From the NCBI GenBank assembly GCA_027186245.1, contig CP114490.1, forward strand, positions 2,929,001 to 2,993,000: a stretch of DNA of 64,000 nt, in the 5' to 3' direction. The stretch comes from Coriaria nepalensis (lineage: Eukaryota > Streptophyta > Magnoliopsida > Cucurbitales > Coriariaceae). This document shows positions 46,774 to 60,508 of the stretch, one piece after another; the first letter of the stretch is position 1; the number at the start of each line of letters is the position of its first letter. Both the position numbers and the translations under genes were made by a program. Below the pieces are notes generated by a model. That model was given only the letters and a program-made list of their open reading frames with translations, ran no database searches and was not told the origin of the DNA.

Positions 46774-48333
46774 ATGGCCTTCTTGACTCCTCATCAACTG
46801 GCTTTCATCTTCGGCTTATTAGGTATATATATATGCATATACATGTGCTGTTTATATACATTGCGCCATCCCACATTCTTGGAGGAGACTATTTATACAA
46901 CATGTCGTTCAAGGTTTTGGGCAATAATTAAGTGTTGGTAAATTTTTCTTCAAATGTATATTGTGCGTAGAAGTCCAAAACAATGCTAGTGAATAGAGTA
47001 ATGATTGCAGGTGTTATAGAACAAGCAAATAAGCAATTCTAGTTTAAGTATGATTTTATGCCACGTGATTGAGTTAACTACAGTAAGTCTATTTTGTTAA
47101 TTTTACTGTCGTAAATTTGTTTTAGTAACTAATCCTAATTGTTTGTATGTAATATCTTTTTGTTCAGGTAATATTGTGTCTTTCATGGTGTTCCTATCCC
47201 CACTGTAAGTATAATCTCATTTAAGCATACATATCGATTACGAAACAAGTTTGGGATAATTTTGCAAACTTCATGTTATTTTGCGATAAACCCAAATGCA
47301 GGCCAACCTTTTACACCATTTACAAGAAGAAATCATCATCTGGGTTTCAATCAATTCCTTACGTGATCGCTCTTCTTAGTGCGATGCTTTTGCTCTACTA
47401 TGCTTTCCTGAAAACAGATGCGGTTCTGATCATCACCATCAACGCCATAGGATGTGTTATAGAACTCTTCTACTTGGTTGTTTACTTGATATATGCACCC
47501 AAGAAGGAAAAGGTGAAATTAAATCAAGTTCTACATATATGTATATTTGATCTCGAAATCGAACTAATCGACGTGAAATTTGCAGATCTTCACATTAGGG
47601 CTTGTAGCATTCATCGCATTGGTGTATGGATCGATGATCGTCACAACCATTTTTGTTCTTGATGGGAAAAAACGAGTCGATGCTGTAGGATGGATTTGCG
47701 CTGCGTTTAACGTTGCTGTTTTTGCTGCTCCTTTAAGCATCATGGTTCTCTCTATTCATCCCTCTAATTTTTCATTATTATCATTATTATTTCTTATGAT
47801 GCCAAGTAATAACAGTGCTTCCTTTTTTTTGGGCATCCAGAAGCAAGTGATCACAAGTAAAAGTGTAGAGTACATGCCATTTTCTCTGTCCCTTTTCCTC
47901 ACCCTTTGTGCCACCATATGGTTCTTCTATGGCCTCTTTGTTAGGGATCTGTATATTGCTGTAAGTAAAACATGTTATATCAACTTCTTTAACAGAAAAT
48001 ACCTAATTAATTAAGATGTTGTATTAATAATGATTTTGGGACATGTTTCAGGTACCAAATGTTCTAGGGCTTGTGTTGGGAATTTCTCAGATTATACTAT
48101 ACATCATATACAGGGGGTCAAAGGGGTCAACGACAAGCACTCTTGATCAAACATTTGGAGATCCAATAAAGTTGGAATCTAGGAAGGTGGATTTTGATCA
48201 AAGGCCACGAACGGGCGAAATGATCATGATAGAAGAAAGTCCATGGAGTAGTGCTATCGAAAGCAAGACACGTACAGATATGAAGATTTTCGATTGCGAA
48301 GAGATGATGAAATGTAGTGCAAATAATGTGTGA
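46774..48333 (+). CDS. SWEET bidirectional sugar transporter (clade III-like)
   Basis: Six exons, 46774-46822, 47168-47204, 47302-47512, 47586-47744, 47841-47960 and 48052-48333, encode 285 residues. Seven membrane helices form two MtN3/saliva triple-helix bundles around a linker helix. The first has the [20 protein letters not shown] signature and the second [20 protein letters not shown], each with the family's conserved Pro. A 70-residue cytosolic tail with phosphorylatable Ser follows. SWEETs let sugars flow down their gradient; clade III members move sucrose for phloem loading, nectar and seed filling. Clade assignment rests on overall similarity and needs a tree. No lesions. Confidence 0.92.
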
Positions 48334-49369
48334 TGTGCAATAAAGAAGCATGCATGAAAGAGTAGTTAGAAAGACAACTTGAAGAACTAATATGTAAGAA
48401 AGGGGCTTTCTTTTTCTTTTCTTAATAATCATTTGCCAAAAGAGCAAAAGAAGAAAAAAAAATTTGAAGAAAAGAAAAGTAGGTAACGCTTGAAAAGAAA
48501 TCAAACACAAAGAAGAAACCTTTCCGACTTATTGTAAAGGCCCAGTACTTGACTAAGAACACAGTTCTTATTATTTTGTTTTGTTCATGTTCAATCTTAA
48601 TTTGGCTCATCGTAAATTACAAACCCATCTTACTCAACTCGAGGGAGACACATCAACTTCGATCCCACATGTCGGCTCCATACCTTCAATTCTTTAGAAG
48701 GAAACGATTCATGATTGAAATAAGACGATCATGTATTCATGTGCTTCAATAAATGGCGTCTACACAGGATATGGGTAAAAAGACTTAATTAATAGATATT
48801 TCAATTAGATTAAAAAATAAATAAATTCATTTGACTTTTAAAATCCATAAAACTGAGGGTTGACCCGATACGACTTAATATTTGGAAAGAATCTTGGAAA
48901 TTGAATCAATGGAGGAGAATCGCATCCAGATATTGATATTGTTACTTAAATGTCACATTATATTACTGTATATATATATATATATTGATATAATTTAATT
49001 TGGCCATAATTAAAAAAGTTATCTCTAGACTCTAGTCCATTCATTTATGTATATGAGCATAAGAAAACGATCTAATGTCCAAATCTGAATTAGATTTATA
49101 ATTATTTGATAGATTTGATTCCTAATGAGTTATGGGCATGTAAGAATCTCATATATAATGATTCATTAAAGTGATATCGTAACACATTGTAACATTCATT
49201 ATATGTATAATTAGCGTTACCTTCAGTAAGAAGCTAACATCAATAAGAAAACAAGTTTTTACATTTCTTCACTTTTTTTTCTAGAAGTTTTCTTCGACAG
49301 AATCAAAAAAATTATCATTACTTGGGAAAGACAAGATCATAATGGCTAACTAAGTATGCATAGAATCCG
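48334..49369. other. Intergenic, no gene seen
   Basis: A short (TA)n at about 48967-48984. Otherwise no recognisable structure. Confidence 0.5.
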
Positions 49370-49680
49370 CAGTACTATGAAATGAAGTGAAAACCAGCAG
49401 AAAACAATGTTGCAAATGTATTCATTCATTCATTCATTTATCGGAAATGATCAATTATCGACAAACCGGATGATAATAGATGACAATGAAGTTGTAATAA
49501 GTACTCTTAACTAACGAAGAATGTGTATAAAAATTGCTGATTAGTTTTATTTCATTACAAGAAGCAAGCATACACCAGCTTTAAGCAATCTCCCCATATG
49601 ATTGCCTCACCTTTTCTAATCGCCCTCTTATTTCCAAACTTTGTTACCTTCCAGACTATATAGATGCCATTCTTCTGGTA
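49370..49680 (-). pseudogene. Duplicated 3' stump of the PUB9-like gene
   Basis: This 0.3 kb segment matches the last about 130 coding bases plus 3' flank of the U-box gene at about 50260-50565. Shared words include ATTACAAGAAGCAAGCATAC against ATTACAAGGAGCAGACATAC, and TTTCTAATCGCCCTC. The homology stops after about 49677, so only the 3' end was copied in tandem; it cannot code for a protein. Confidence 0.75.
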
Positions 49681-50000
49681 ATTACAAGAAGAATGAAGTA
49701 TGGGGACTAGACTAGTAATTTAGTAAATTCTGGTAATTATATAGGAGTCAAAGCATGATGGCTGGAGATCTGACTGGGTCATGCGTCAAGAGTTCTCTTA
49801 ATTCTTCTCCTCTTCCTTGTTTGTTATTTTCCAAGTTACAGACACTACTCATTAAACACGTTTCTAAGTATGAAAGATATAAGTGATGGATGCATAGAAT
49901 CTGCAACTATGAAATGAAGTATGTTGAGCCAAAACACATACACCGATTTTCTGAGGTCGGTGCAACCCAAACACATAAACCTTGATGGTTATAATAAATA

Positions 50001-50078
50001 ACGATTAATTACAAGATAACGGAATGACGATTAATTACAAGATAACGGAATGACGATTAATTACAAGGTAACAGAATA
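50001..50078. repeat. 26-bp tandem repeat, three units
   Basis: ACGATTAATTACAAGATAAC plus GGAATG is repeated twice exactly and a third time with changes. Confidence 0.85.
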
Positions 50079-50438
50079 TTGGCGCTCTTACAAGGTACTA
50101 TGACACTTGCCGATTTCTAATTTTCATAAAAACTTTACTCTCCCAAGTCTAACTTGAGCATCGGAGTATTATCGCTGGGAAATAACCCCATCGATATTAT
50201 TTGTTTTTGCTGGTTACAGTTGGATCGTCATATTGTTGAAGCTCGGAATACCAACTTTTGACTTCAACAAAGTGAAACCCAGCAGAAAACGAATTAGCAG
50301 GCAGCAGTTTGATTGCAAATCTATTCATTCATCGGAAACTATCAATTATCGATAAACCCGAGAAATATATGGCAATGAAGCTGTAATAAGTACACTGTAA
50401 CTAAGGAAGAATGAGTACAAAAAATTGCCGATTAGTTT

Positions 50439-52144
50439 TCATTCATTACAAGGAGCAGACATACCAGCTTCAAGCAATCTGTGCATGATTGCTTCAGCCT
50501 TTCTAATCGCCCTCGTATTTCCATACTTTGTTAGTTTCGAGACCGTATAGATGCCATCCTTCTCCTTGCTTATCTCCCTCAATTTCTTTCTGTCCCGCGC
50601 ACAAATCGAGTAAATCATTGCCATACAATTCTCTGTGTTCCGATCAGTATTCATCGTCTCACTTATTATCCTCAAAAAACATGGCACCGCCCCTAGATCC
50701 GCCATTTCCTCAACAGCATTCTGATGGCTAGAAAGCATTGCGAGTAAAGTCAGCAATTCGTCGACTAATAGTTTGTCCTTAATCTTCTCCATAATGACCC
50801 TCACTGCCCCGGCATCAACAGCCATACTTCTATTCTCGACCAAGATGCATATATTGTAAATTGCCAAGGCAACATCCTTCACGACTAATGGATGCCCCTC
50901 TTTTAGAAGGTCGATTAGATATTTCAGAGCACCTGATTTTCCAATAATGACTTTGTTAGAGTCCAGAGCCGCTAATGTGAACAGAGCCGCTGCCGCATTT
51001 ATTTTTGTCTGGATTGTTCCGTGAACTAAGGAACCAATGAGGACACAGATATTGAAAGGATTCTCAGCTACTAGTCTTTTGTTGTCGTCATGGATAGAGA
51101 TGTTTAGCAGTGTCGTGATCAAATCCTCGTGAAGATCAGGAGGGGGGATCGGGTTGATAGGACCGACCGAGAAGCTGCCCAACGTAGAGAGTGGGAACGT
51201 TAGTTCTCGGATGAAATCGGGTGATTCAGAGAAAAGTGTTCGGATTGACGGGACACGTGTTGTTAACCGACGGAGCCCTTTGGCGGCTTCTTTTTGCAGA
51301 GATAGGGATGATGAGCAGAGTTGCCCGATGAGAAATTTTAAGTTTGTCCGGTCGAATTTGGTCAGGGCTGTGTCATCTGGTTCGTCAGCGGAAGAAGTGG
51401 TTGGAATTAGATGATCGATGCCGTGGTCCTTGCACCACCGGGAGATGATTTCTCGGACGAGGTAGTTAGGGGTGAGAAGGGAATAGGATAGGACTTGTTT
51501 AGTTTTAGGACAGGTTCTTTGGCCATGTTCCTTTAGCCAGCTTTGGATGAAGGGCCGATCATAAGTCTGCAAATTGATGAAGAACTGATAATTAACGACA
51601 GTTCACAGAAATACAAAATCTTCAGACGTTACAAGCAAAAGAAAGAGAATTACAGAGTAAGAAACAGCAAATTCTGATGATCAGTAAAACTCAAAAGCTT
51701 TCATTTAAACATTTCAAGAAATCAAGAACTACATCTATAGTATTGCTACAGACAGTACCATACACGAAAACAGAGCAGAAAACAAAAATATGAGAAGAGA
51801 TCGAAACAACGAGAAAGATAAACAGAGAAGATCACACATTTCGAAATTTTGCAGCAAAAAAGGGGGGAGAGGAAAGAAAATGGAAGCAGAACCTGGCCAG
51901 TGGACACGATAACAGGGTCTATCATCAACTCCTTGGAAATGGGGCATTTGAATTCTTCAGGAACTTCCAAATCAGAAGAAGATTTCTTGGATTTCAATTT
52001 CATCAAAGCAGACAACGTCTTCATGACCTCCTCCAGCGTTTCGATCGCATAACCATCGTCGTCTGCTTCAACAATTACCTTCACCAGTCTCTGCAATTCC
52101 TTCTTCAAATCCATAGCTCTTGCTTCCATGTCTTCTTTCGTCAT
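50439..52144 (-). CDS. PUB9: U-box/ARM-repeat E3 ubiquitin ligase, PUB9-like
   Basis: Two exons, 51893-52144 and 50439-51566, joined in phase 0 at STGQ|TYDRPF, give 459 residues, matching the length of Arabidopsis PUB9. Residues about 62-136 are the U-box (FKCPISKELMIDPVIVSTGQ, then WLKEHGQRTCPKTKQ), which recruits the E2 enzyme. The rest is a row of armadillo repeats (NAAAALFTLAALDSNKVIIG; VALAIYNICILVENRSMAV) for substrate binding. PUB9-type ligases act with S-locus-type receptor kinases and in ABA responses. Acceptor TTTGCAG and donor CCAG|GTTCTG fit. The 3' end has been duplicated downstream as a stump. Confidence 0.93.
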
Positions 52145-52399
52145 TTAAAAATGACCCCCACAACATCAACAACAAAAACAAAAATCCAAGAAACAGGAAA
52201 GGGTCCTCAAGGAAACTCACCCAACTGCCGCCATAGCTGCAGTTTCTTGATCTTATTTCGTTTCTTCTCACAGCAGCAAGTCACTTTCCTTTCTTTTCTA
52301 CTCTTTTCCTTTCCTTTCCTTAACTTTCATTTCTTTTCTGTGGGTGTGAAACGGAAGAAAGAGTGAAGCAGAGAGGGAATGAATCATGTACTGTTGCAG

Positions 52400-53170
52400 A
52401 GACAGAGAGAGAGAGAACAATCTAAGGTCACAAAAAAGGATGGAAGGTCCACTTTCCCCCACTAGATTTTATTAAGAACTTAGTTGACACGTCTGCCCAT
52501 ACCATAAATTTCATGCCATGTCAGCATATTCCGCCGCTCCCATTTTTAGTTTTTATATTTTTATTATATATTTTCCATATTTTTCTTATATTTTAAGTTC
52601 TCAACAAACAGAAACAATTTTTCCTTCATAACTGATTGAAAATTGAAAATGTTTCAAGAAAAACAAACTGAAGAAGATGTTTGTGCAACGGTTACACCAG
52701 CCCAGCATCGGCCGTTGTATGACGTGGTGTAAGTAATTTTCTCTATATACTATTTTGAGTTATGAGAAAATTATCGAGTATTGATTGATGCATCCGTCAC
52801 TTTGAATCATGAAAACTTTATAACAAGTTTTTATTTTATTTTTATTTTTATTTTTATTTTTATGTATTATTAGTCGATAAGCACATTGAACGGTTCGTGA
52901 TGACCGACATAGTTAAGAGGTATTATTTATCCACTCCAAATTTGCTCACCTATATTACACTATACTAACTATACATACATTTTTTTATAAAAAAAAAAAT
53001 GAAGTATGAATTGATAAAATTAGTAAAATATTTATAAAAATAAATTATTAAAATAATTAATATTTTAATTGCTATTTTTTATTTATTTGGGAGTATATAA
53101 AATTAATATTTCTTTATGAAATATAAGAGATATTTTTAATATATTTTGGCGTGTAAAATTATTGTAAACT
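52400..53170. other. Intergenic, AT-rich
   Basis: Probable promoter side of the PUB9-like gene, with GA-rich sequence near 52395-52425 and (TTTTA)n at about 52830-52862. No gene. Confidence 0.5.
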
Positions 53171-53334
53171 TATTTTCCAAATCATAGACAACATCTAAGG
53201 TATTTGACCTTCACGGAACGTGGTTTAAGACGAGCCTTCAAATTAACCTATCCAATTAGAGATGAGGCTCATGATTCATGAAAAGGAGTTTCACGTAAGG
53301 AATTCTAGCTCAATTTGGTAGCTCACATCAACGA

Positions 53335-53363
53335 AGGAGGAGGAGGAGGAGGAGGAGGAGGAG
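53335..53363. repeat. (GGA)n microsatellite
   Basis: About nine GGA triplets in unit A; unit B has only one or two at the matching place. Confidence 0.9.
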
Positions 53364-53542
53364 AAAACAAAGCAACAAATTTCTGTCGGCAAAAAAGGAA
53401 TTCGTGTTCGAATTGAAGAAAAAACATATAAATAAAGTGGAAAGTAGAGACAATGATGGAAGAAGATTTCAAAGAGTAAAAAACTTGTATAGAAGATGAA
53501 ATGGTCAAAAGGGTTGTGGTAAAAATTCAATCACATAACTTA

Positions 53543-53543
<1 letters not shown>

Positions 53544-53580
<37 letters not shown>
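53544..53580. repeat. (TTA)n microsatellite
   Basis: About twelve TTA triplets in unit A, missing from unit B. Confidence 0.9.
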
Positions 53581-53582
<2 letters not shown>

Positions 53583-54823
53583 TTGGTTACTTTTTTACTT
53601 TTTTCGTAATTTATAAAAAGTAATTACAAAATGGGCATCTGATCTCTCTAATTTATGTTTGATTTTTAGAGGCGGGGGAATGAAATCTATGAGATGATTG
53701 TTAAATATGACCTCATTTTTCTGCATGTGGCCTAAAAATGTACCAAATATTCCTTCTCCCATCGTGTTAACACTTTTGTCTTGTTTCATACAGCTCAAAA
53801 TTTCGTTTGTTTTGTCGGGTAAGAAGTCATTTTCTGTTGCCTACTGTGCTAGCTTTGTCTATAGCTCATCGGGTAATAGGCCTAAACCTCTCTTTATGTT
53901 TTAGAATACATTATATACATGTTAGAGCCTAACTTCAACAACTGCATGCATAGCATACAACCAACTTTTAAGTTACTTAATAATTTATATTAAAATCTTA
54001 ATCATATGTTAAAATTTTACTATTAGTGATTTGATCGTATATTATATTATATGATTTAGTTTTCATATGACATAAATAACGGTATGTTTGTAATTAGGCT
54101 TAAAGAGGGGAAAAAAAGTGGAAAAGTGAAAATCGAAAAATCCGAAAAAAAAAAAAAACTTGAAAATCAGGTAAAAGAAATAGAAATATTTTTTTTTTTT
54201 TTTTATTTCTCAATGTCTTAAGTTTTTAGAAATATCGGGAAATAATCGGGAAAAAAACATAAACATGGTTTTTTTTAGGGTATAGTGATTTTTTTATGGT
54301 TTTCCTTTTAAAGACATGAATAAGATGGTTTTCATTTTTTTTCATGTTTTTTTGTTTAATTATATGAAGGATATGAAAGTAATTTAATATGTCATTATTT
54401 TCTTTTCAAAAAAAATGAAAATAGACTACTTAAACTAATGTTATGTGTTTAAATCATTAAGCAAAAACCTATTTAAGAGGCCAATGGCCCAAATTCTCTC
54501 TATAAGTGATGCAAATTTATAGCTTAAGGGCTCAATATTATTTATTTAAAGGATATCAAAATAGATCAACTTAGTTAGGTACACGTACTTGAGAAAATAG
54601 GGATGCATCTATAAACCAATACATTAATACATAGTTATTATTAATTAATGGAAAGCTAAAGTGCTTAATCAAAATATTCCATCATTACACGCGGAAACAC
54701 ATAAAACATGAACTAATATTATCACCACCCCATACTTTTTTATCTTTTTTCTCAATCTAGTCACCATAACTTCTCTTTTCATTACAATTTAGTATTCCCA
54801 AAACTTTGAATGCTATTTTTCAA

Positions 54824-56290
54824 TTTTACATCTAAGGTATTTGACCTTCACGGAACGTTGATTAAGACGACCCTTTAAAATGAATCAAACCATGCAATTA
54901 GAGATGAGGACTCATGAGTCTTGAAAGTAGTTTTATTATCAGGTTGCAGTTACTTAATACAACTCTTATCTTCATAAATTAATGACATGATATTTGATAA
55001 ATGACCTTGAGTAATAAACCCAAAGGAGGAAGGTCTTCAAATCATATATATGCACCCTAATAGTTCAAGATGTGGGACAACTGTAAATTTAACACTCTGC
55101 AACAAAAAGGTTTATCTAAACATCATATTCTAACACTGGCTTTGATATCATGATGAAAAGGATAAGAAGTGTCAAACTATATACATAACGTGGACAAGTG
55201 CAACTCTAATAACGTTGCTTACAAAAGAATTAGTAGAAGAGGGTAAAAAAAATAGGAGGAGAAAACAAACAAGCAAACAAATTTATGTCGGAAAAATGTA
55301 CTCGTTATATAAGAAGTTTTTTAAAGAGTGAAAAATATGTATCTAGAAGATGAAAGGGTCAAACGGGTGATGATAAAACTTACTTTTTTCTTCTTTTTTT
55401 TTTTTTTTTTTGTTTCCCTTTCCTTTCTGACTTTTTTTCGTACTTGATTTTAAGTGGTTGGGGAGCTCTTCAGTTTATGTCTGATTTTAAGAGGTTGGGA
55501 GGGAATAAGATTCACGTGGTGATTCATTACATAATATCAAAACATGACCTCATTTTTCTTGACGTGGCTCAAAATGTCTATTCTCCATCATGTAACTCTT
55601 TGTTCTTGCGGGTCAAAATTTCGTTTGTTTTGGAGGGTCACAAATCATTTTCTGTTGCCTACTATCCGAGCTTTGCTTATAGGCTATATAGGCTATATAG
55701 CTCATTGGGTAATAGGCCTAAAACCTCTCTTTATATTTTAGAATACATGTTAGAGCCTAACTTCAACAACCGTGTGCATGAACATAACAAACCGGTAGGA
55801 CAAGTCAATATTAAAAGTCTTGATCATATATTAAAATTTTATTATTATGTAAGTGTAATTATATAATATATATATATATATATTATATGATTTTTAATTT
55901 CCATATAAATAACTAAAATTTATAACTTAATTAGGAGAATTACATATCTAAACTCAACTTTAATATTATTTATATATAAAATATCATAAAATATTACAAA
56001 TAGCGCATACGTACTTGAGAAAAGAGAGATGCATATATAAACCAATACAATAATACATACTTATTATTAATTAATGTAAAGCTAAAGTGCTTAATCAATT
56101 AACAAACAATAATACACGTCTTCTTGGAGCATCAAATACGTTTCTAAATATTCCATTACACCCTGAAACACATAAAGCACGAACTATTATTTTCACCCCA
56201 TACTTTTTTTTTATCTTTTTTCTCAATCTAGCCACCATATCTTCTCTTTTCATAACAATTTAGGATACCAAAATTTTGAACGCTCATTTT
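54824..56290. repeat. Non-coding tandem duplication, unit B
   Basis: Second copy of the block at 53177-54817, ending with CTTTTTTCTCAATCTAG-type sequence and TCTTCTCTTTTCAT, which also closes unit A. It borders the 3' end of the first GDSL gene. Confidence 0.75.
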
Positions 56291-56367
56291 CAACTTGAGA
56301 TAAAAAGAAGTATGATGATGATGACGACATCGACGGGGAGTAATTAAGAGACACAAATAATTATTTT

Positions 56368-58079
56368 TTAAGTGGTTTTGGAATCTAAGGCAAGGATAGT
56401 TGAGAGATTCATGGGGTTCATGTGTCTAAGAGAGCCACTCAAGATTTGTTGCACGATTAACCGGTTCGCTCTTTCCGACGGATGGAATGGATCCCAAAAT
56501 GCATAGACGTCTCTGTTCGGGCACAAGTTTGAAGCTGCAGTGCATAGTCCTAGTCCATTGTACGGTCCCTGACCACAACATGCCACTTTTGATGTAACAA
56601 ATCCTGCACATAATTAATATCATCTTTTAAACACATGAACATGAATTCAAACATGAGCTTCTTTTTTTCTTTTTACATGGATCAATTTTCAATTTTAGAG
56701 AATTAAGGGAGGTAGAAATGAGAAAATAATAGAGGTGTATTATGGTAAATACCGTATGCTCGAGGGTTAGTGATGAAATTATTATTCATGATCTGGGTGT
56801 TAGCACTAATGAAAACATCAGCTCGTAGCTGAGCATTAAGTCCTCTTAACATGCGTCCAAGTTGTGGATTGAACAGGCCAGCAGCCCGTTGAAGCTCAGC
56901 TGCACATTGCCCGTTTGCACTTCGTTGGGCCAATTCTGCAGGTGCACAGCCCAAAGGGCCGGTACCCGTTACAAGAACTCTTCTTGCTCCGAGCTCATAC
57001 AGCTTCTGAAATCACCAATCAAATGAAGACACATCTTCTATGTTTATTAGTCTTTATAATCAATTAATTAGAACTAATTAGCTTTTTTTTTTTTAACTAG
57101 CGAGGGAGATTTAACTTTTTACCAATAGAATCTTGCGGTACTCAGAAATGAGATACTTGACGTAATCAGGCAGAGAGAACTGACGTGATCTAGCAGAGTA
57201 AGGGACCAAGTAGTAGTTGTTAACAAAATCGTTACCACCAACCGTAATTAGGACAAGAGCTCCATTAACAAGTTGGTCTGTTCTTCTTGATCCGATTCGA
57301 GAAGCCACCCGATATTGGTATTGTTGAAAGTACTCCAATTGCCGGAACATCCTTATTATGTTTAACTATGCCGGGAAACAAAATTACAGTTTAATTAGTA
57401 TTAGTTAGTATGATAACTAAAATGATAATGTTATTGTTAAGCAGATAGGCGAATGTTGTACTTACGAATTGAATTCCCGTATCGTTTAGAATTCCAATGC
57501 CAGCGGAAGCGAAATTGGCACCGTCAAGTAGCCTTCGCCCGTTGAGTCGAGGGTTCAAGTATGGCAGCAAGAATCTCGAGCCAAGACGTTGACCTGAATT
57601 CGTTAAAGCACACATTTTAGTTGTTAAGAGTTTGGCAAAACATACAAAATTAAGAAAAGAAAGAATGTAATGGACCTCCTAATTAATTTGAGATTAGGCC
57701 TACCAAATAGGGTTCCTTCTATAATATTTTGAAGGAAATTAGGTCCAAAAGTAGTCATGAATCCAAAAGAAGGACACAAATATAAAAAATCAGAAGAGAA
57801 GGAAACCATACTAATAAAGTCAGGGATGTTTAGGCCATTAGAGAAACGCCCAGTAGGTCTATGAGTAGGAAAATCAATGCCGTAAGGCGGCGAATCGGCT
57901 CGAGCCGTGGTTGCTAGGAAGTTGTTATTGCCATTATCAACCAATGAATCTCCAAACACAAAGAAAGCCCTTGCTGCCTCTATTTGAGCATAATTATTAA
58001 GACTTCCTAATACAATAAACATTATTACACAACTAGCAACACTATTCTTCCATGCATCTAACCTCACTAAACTGGCCAT
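56368..58079 (-). CDS. GDSL esterase/lipase, copy 1
   Basis: Five exons, 57812-58079, 57466-57593, 57123-57365, 56753-57005 and 56368-56603, encode 375 residues, the usual family length. A signal peptide (about 1-36) precedes [14 protein letters not shown] with the nucleophile Ser45. Block III is [10 protein letters not shown], and block V is [10 protein letters not shown] with the catalytic Asp and His. These SGNH hydrolases are secreted and act on wax, cutin or other acyl esters; the closest relatives I recall are At5g33370/At5g18430. All exons are in frame. The tandem partner at 62342 has the same exon lengths. Confidence 0.94.
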
Positions 58080-58170
58080 CTAGCAAATGTTTGGGGTTAG
58101 AGAAGGCAAGAGGAGGGAAAAGATCAGGAGCTGCTTTTTTGATTGTAGAATGAGCAAAGCGGGGGAGGGC

Positions 58171-58178
58171 TTTAAATA
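58171..58178 (-). promoter_or_regulatory. TATA-like box of GDSL copy 1
   Basis: On the minus strand TATTTAAA lies about 92 bp before the ATG. Confidence 0.5.
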
Positions 58179-58279
58179 GGGAGGGGAGATGATTAATTGG
58201 CAAATGAATGAAGACACAAAGGGACAATGTTTGGCCAAAAACAAAGAGACAATAGGTGGTTGTATGTGATATGGCAAAT

Positions 58280-60500
58280 ATTATGAGGACAGCAAGTTAA
58301 AATAATATTTCAGCCAAAAAAACACGTCAGCAAAATCCAAATTTGGAGAAACATGATCTTAATATAATAAAGGGTTCATTTAAATATATCATATTTTTAA
58401 ATTATTGTATCTTAGTTTTAAATTAGACTCACAAAATCTCAATTTCTCGATTTAAAAAATTAGATTTTGCCCTAAATTATTTCATTATAATCAAGCTAGT
58501 TAGAAATTCCATTCAATCCCCAAACAATTTTTTAATAATATTTAAGAGCGAGTTGAATACAGAAATTTGGAGTTGAATACCAGAAAAGTGGAGTATATGA
58601 CATAATATATAGTCCATATATGATGAAATTGACATTTTCTTCTTTACTGTTATAAGTTAATAGCTAACTACCCACCACAAGTAACTGCCAACTCAATATT
58701 ATTTAGACCGACCTAAGAGTAAAAAAAAAACAAACATTTATGTTTCAGGCAGTGCAAGCTAGCTAACATTTATGGAAGGCCCAAATACAAACTAGATGTA
58801 AGTACACGAATTTATTTTCAGGATTTTTGTGTAATATGAGTAGACTTTGATAAGATTAGAGAACTTATTAGTGATGTAGGGGCAAAGCTTAGTGTAATAT
58901 GAGTAGACTTGATGAGATTAGAGAAATGATTAGTGACGGGGCGAAACTTATGATATGGTAATTATATGTATTATTAACATTTTTCTTAATTTTATATTTA
59001 ATTATAAGACAAATATTATAATTAAGAAATTTATTATATCGTATAGTCTTATAATATTCTATATATATTTAGAAATAAGTCTCGTTTTAAAAAATGTTAT
59101 TTTGATCTTATTATTTTAAAACCTTCAATTAATAAATATTTATTTTTATATTTAAAAATAATTTTAAACTATTAATTTTAAATTATATATTTATAAGAAA
59201 ATTTAGCGGGAAAATGTAGATTTTCTCGGACTACATTTCAACAATTCAAGATATTACGTGGACCTGTCCAACCCTTAGATATGATTAATGCAAGAATTTA
59301 TCGGACGTTCATATATTATAAAATCTGCGATTTAGTTAATACCCATGATCATGGCTAAACTGGAACAAAGCATTTGACTTTCAAAATGACCATGACTTGT
59401 AGTGCAAGCTAGTTATATATTTCATATATTCAAATAAGTCAATCGATCGGGTTACTTGGTAGGGTTGATATGGATATATAACGGCGGGAACGGGGATGAT
59501 GTATTGCAAGGATGAAATCCTACAGAATATAAGGGATCGTGACAACAAGCTGCAAACTGACGACGATCATCGATCACTCTAATGAAAAGTGTTGATCATC
59601 AGGTGATCATATTTGATTGCGACGCATATCTAAATATTACCCCGTTCCATAATCTAGATGTATGAAATGCTCCCACCTTCGATTATTAGATCAGATTATT
59701 AAAAATATGATAAATGAAAATTATGAAAATAAATTGTTTTACATTATTATTAATCTTTTTATTAGACACTTCTTAAGTAGTCTGACTTCTAATCCTAACT
59801 AAATTGAATCTATATAAGAATGTTTCAGAAATATAACGATATTTTGATGGAGAAAGAGGTCGTTTTCATGGAATTAAACATACATTTTGGTGAGCGAAAT
59901 TAATAACATGCTTCATGTACTATATACTGTTCCAACTTTACTTTGAAGGGACCCTAAATTGTTATCTTGAAATGAAGGCTTATGGACCCATTTGGTTCCC
60001 ATAACATGTGAAAAGTACGGATAAAGATGAAAACTTAAACAAAATGAGCTGTAGATATATTATGTATATAATGCATGTATATGTTCACAAGGGCTTTATA
60101 ATTTCCAACAACTCTACAAGAACAATAATATCTCTGCAGCAAACGAGTTAAAAACATGTGCAACTCTTCAACTAACGCACCTTCTTACTCCCCATGAGTT
60201 TTTAATAGGAAATGGTTTCACTCTTATCTTTTCAGCTAACTATTCAGGCACATAAATATTGCATATGGGTAAGATTCTAATTGAATGGGAGAGATAGTTT
60301 CTTGTTTCTTATAGTTTACATGTGTTTAATTAAGGATTAATCGATCAATTAGCGGCCTGATAACACGTTCATATTTAAGAGTCGGTTTGTTTTAATAGTT
60401 TTAGAGCCGGATTTTTTAAACCGAGTTTTTAATGTGAAGTGAATTTTAAATTAATATGTCGTATTTATTTAAAGGTTCAAAATTTATATTATTAAGTTAA
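58280..60500. other. Intergenic region between the GDSL genes, left part
   Basis: AT-rich, no gene. The sentence-like word GTAATATGAGTAGACTT occurs twice (about 58832 and 58893), a local 60-bp duplication. Confidence 0.5.
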
Positions 60501-60508
60501 GTGAAAAT

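Larger units (their letters stand above)
53177..54817. repeat. Non-coding tandem duplication, unit A
   Basis: Starts with ACATCTAAGGTATTTGACCT and a CTTCACGGAACG word, and corresponds block by block to 54830-56290: the GGAGAAAACAAAG region, the ATGACCTCATTTTTCT region, and GCTAAAGTGCTTAATCAA near its end. Divergence is substantial, with many indels. No protein is conserved between units. Confidence 0.75.

Noticed and set aside
53323..53508. Frame with a poly-Pro/Ser tail
   Set aside because: Produced by the (GGA)n microsatellite read on the minus strand.
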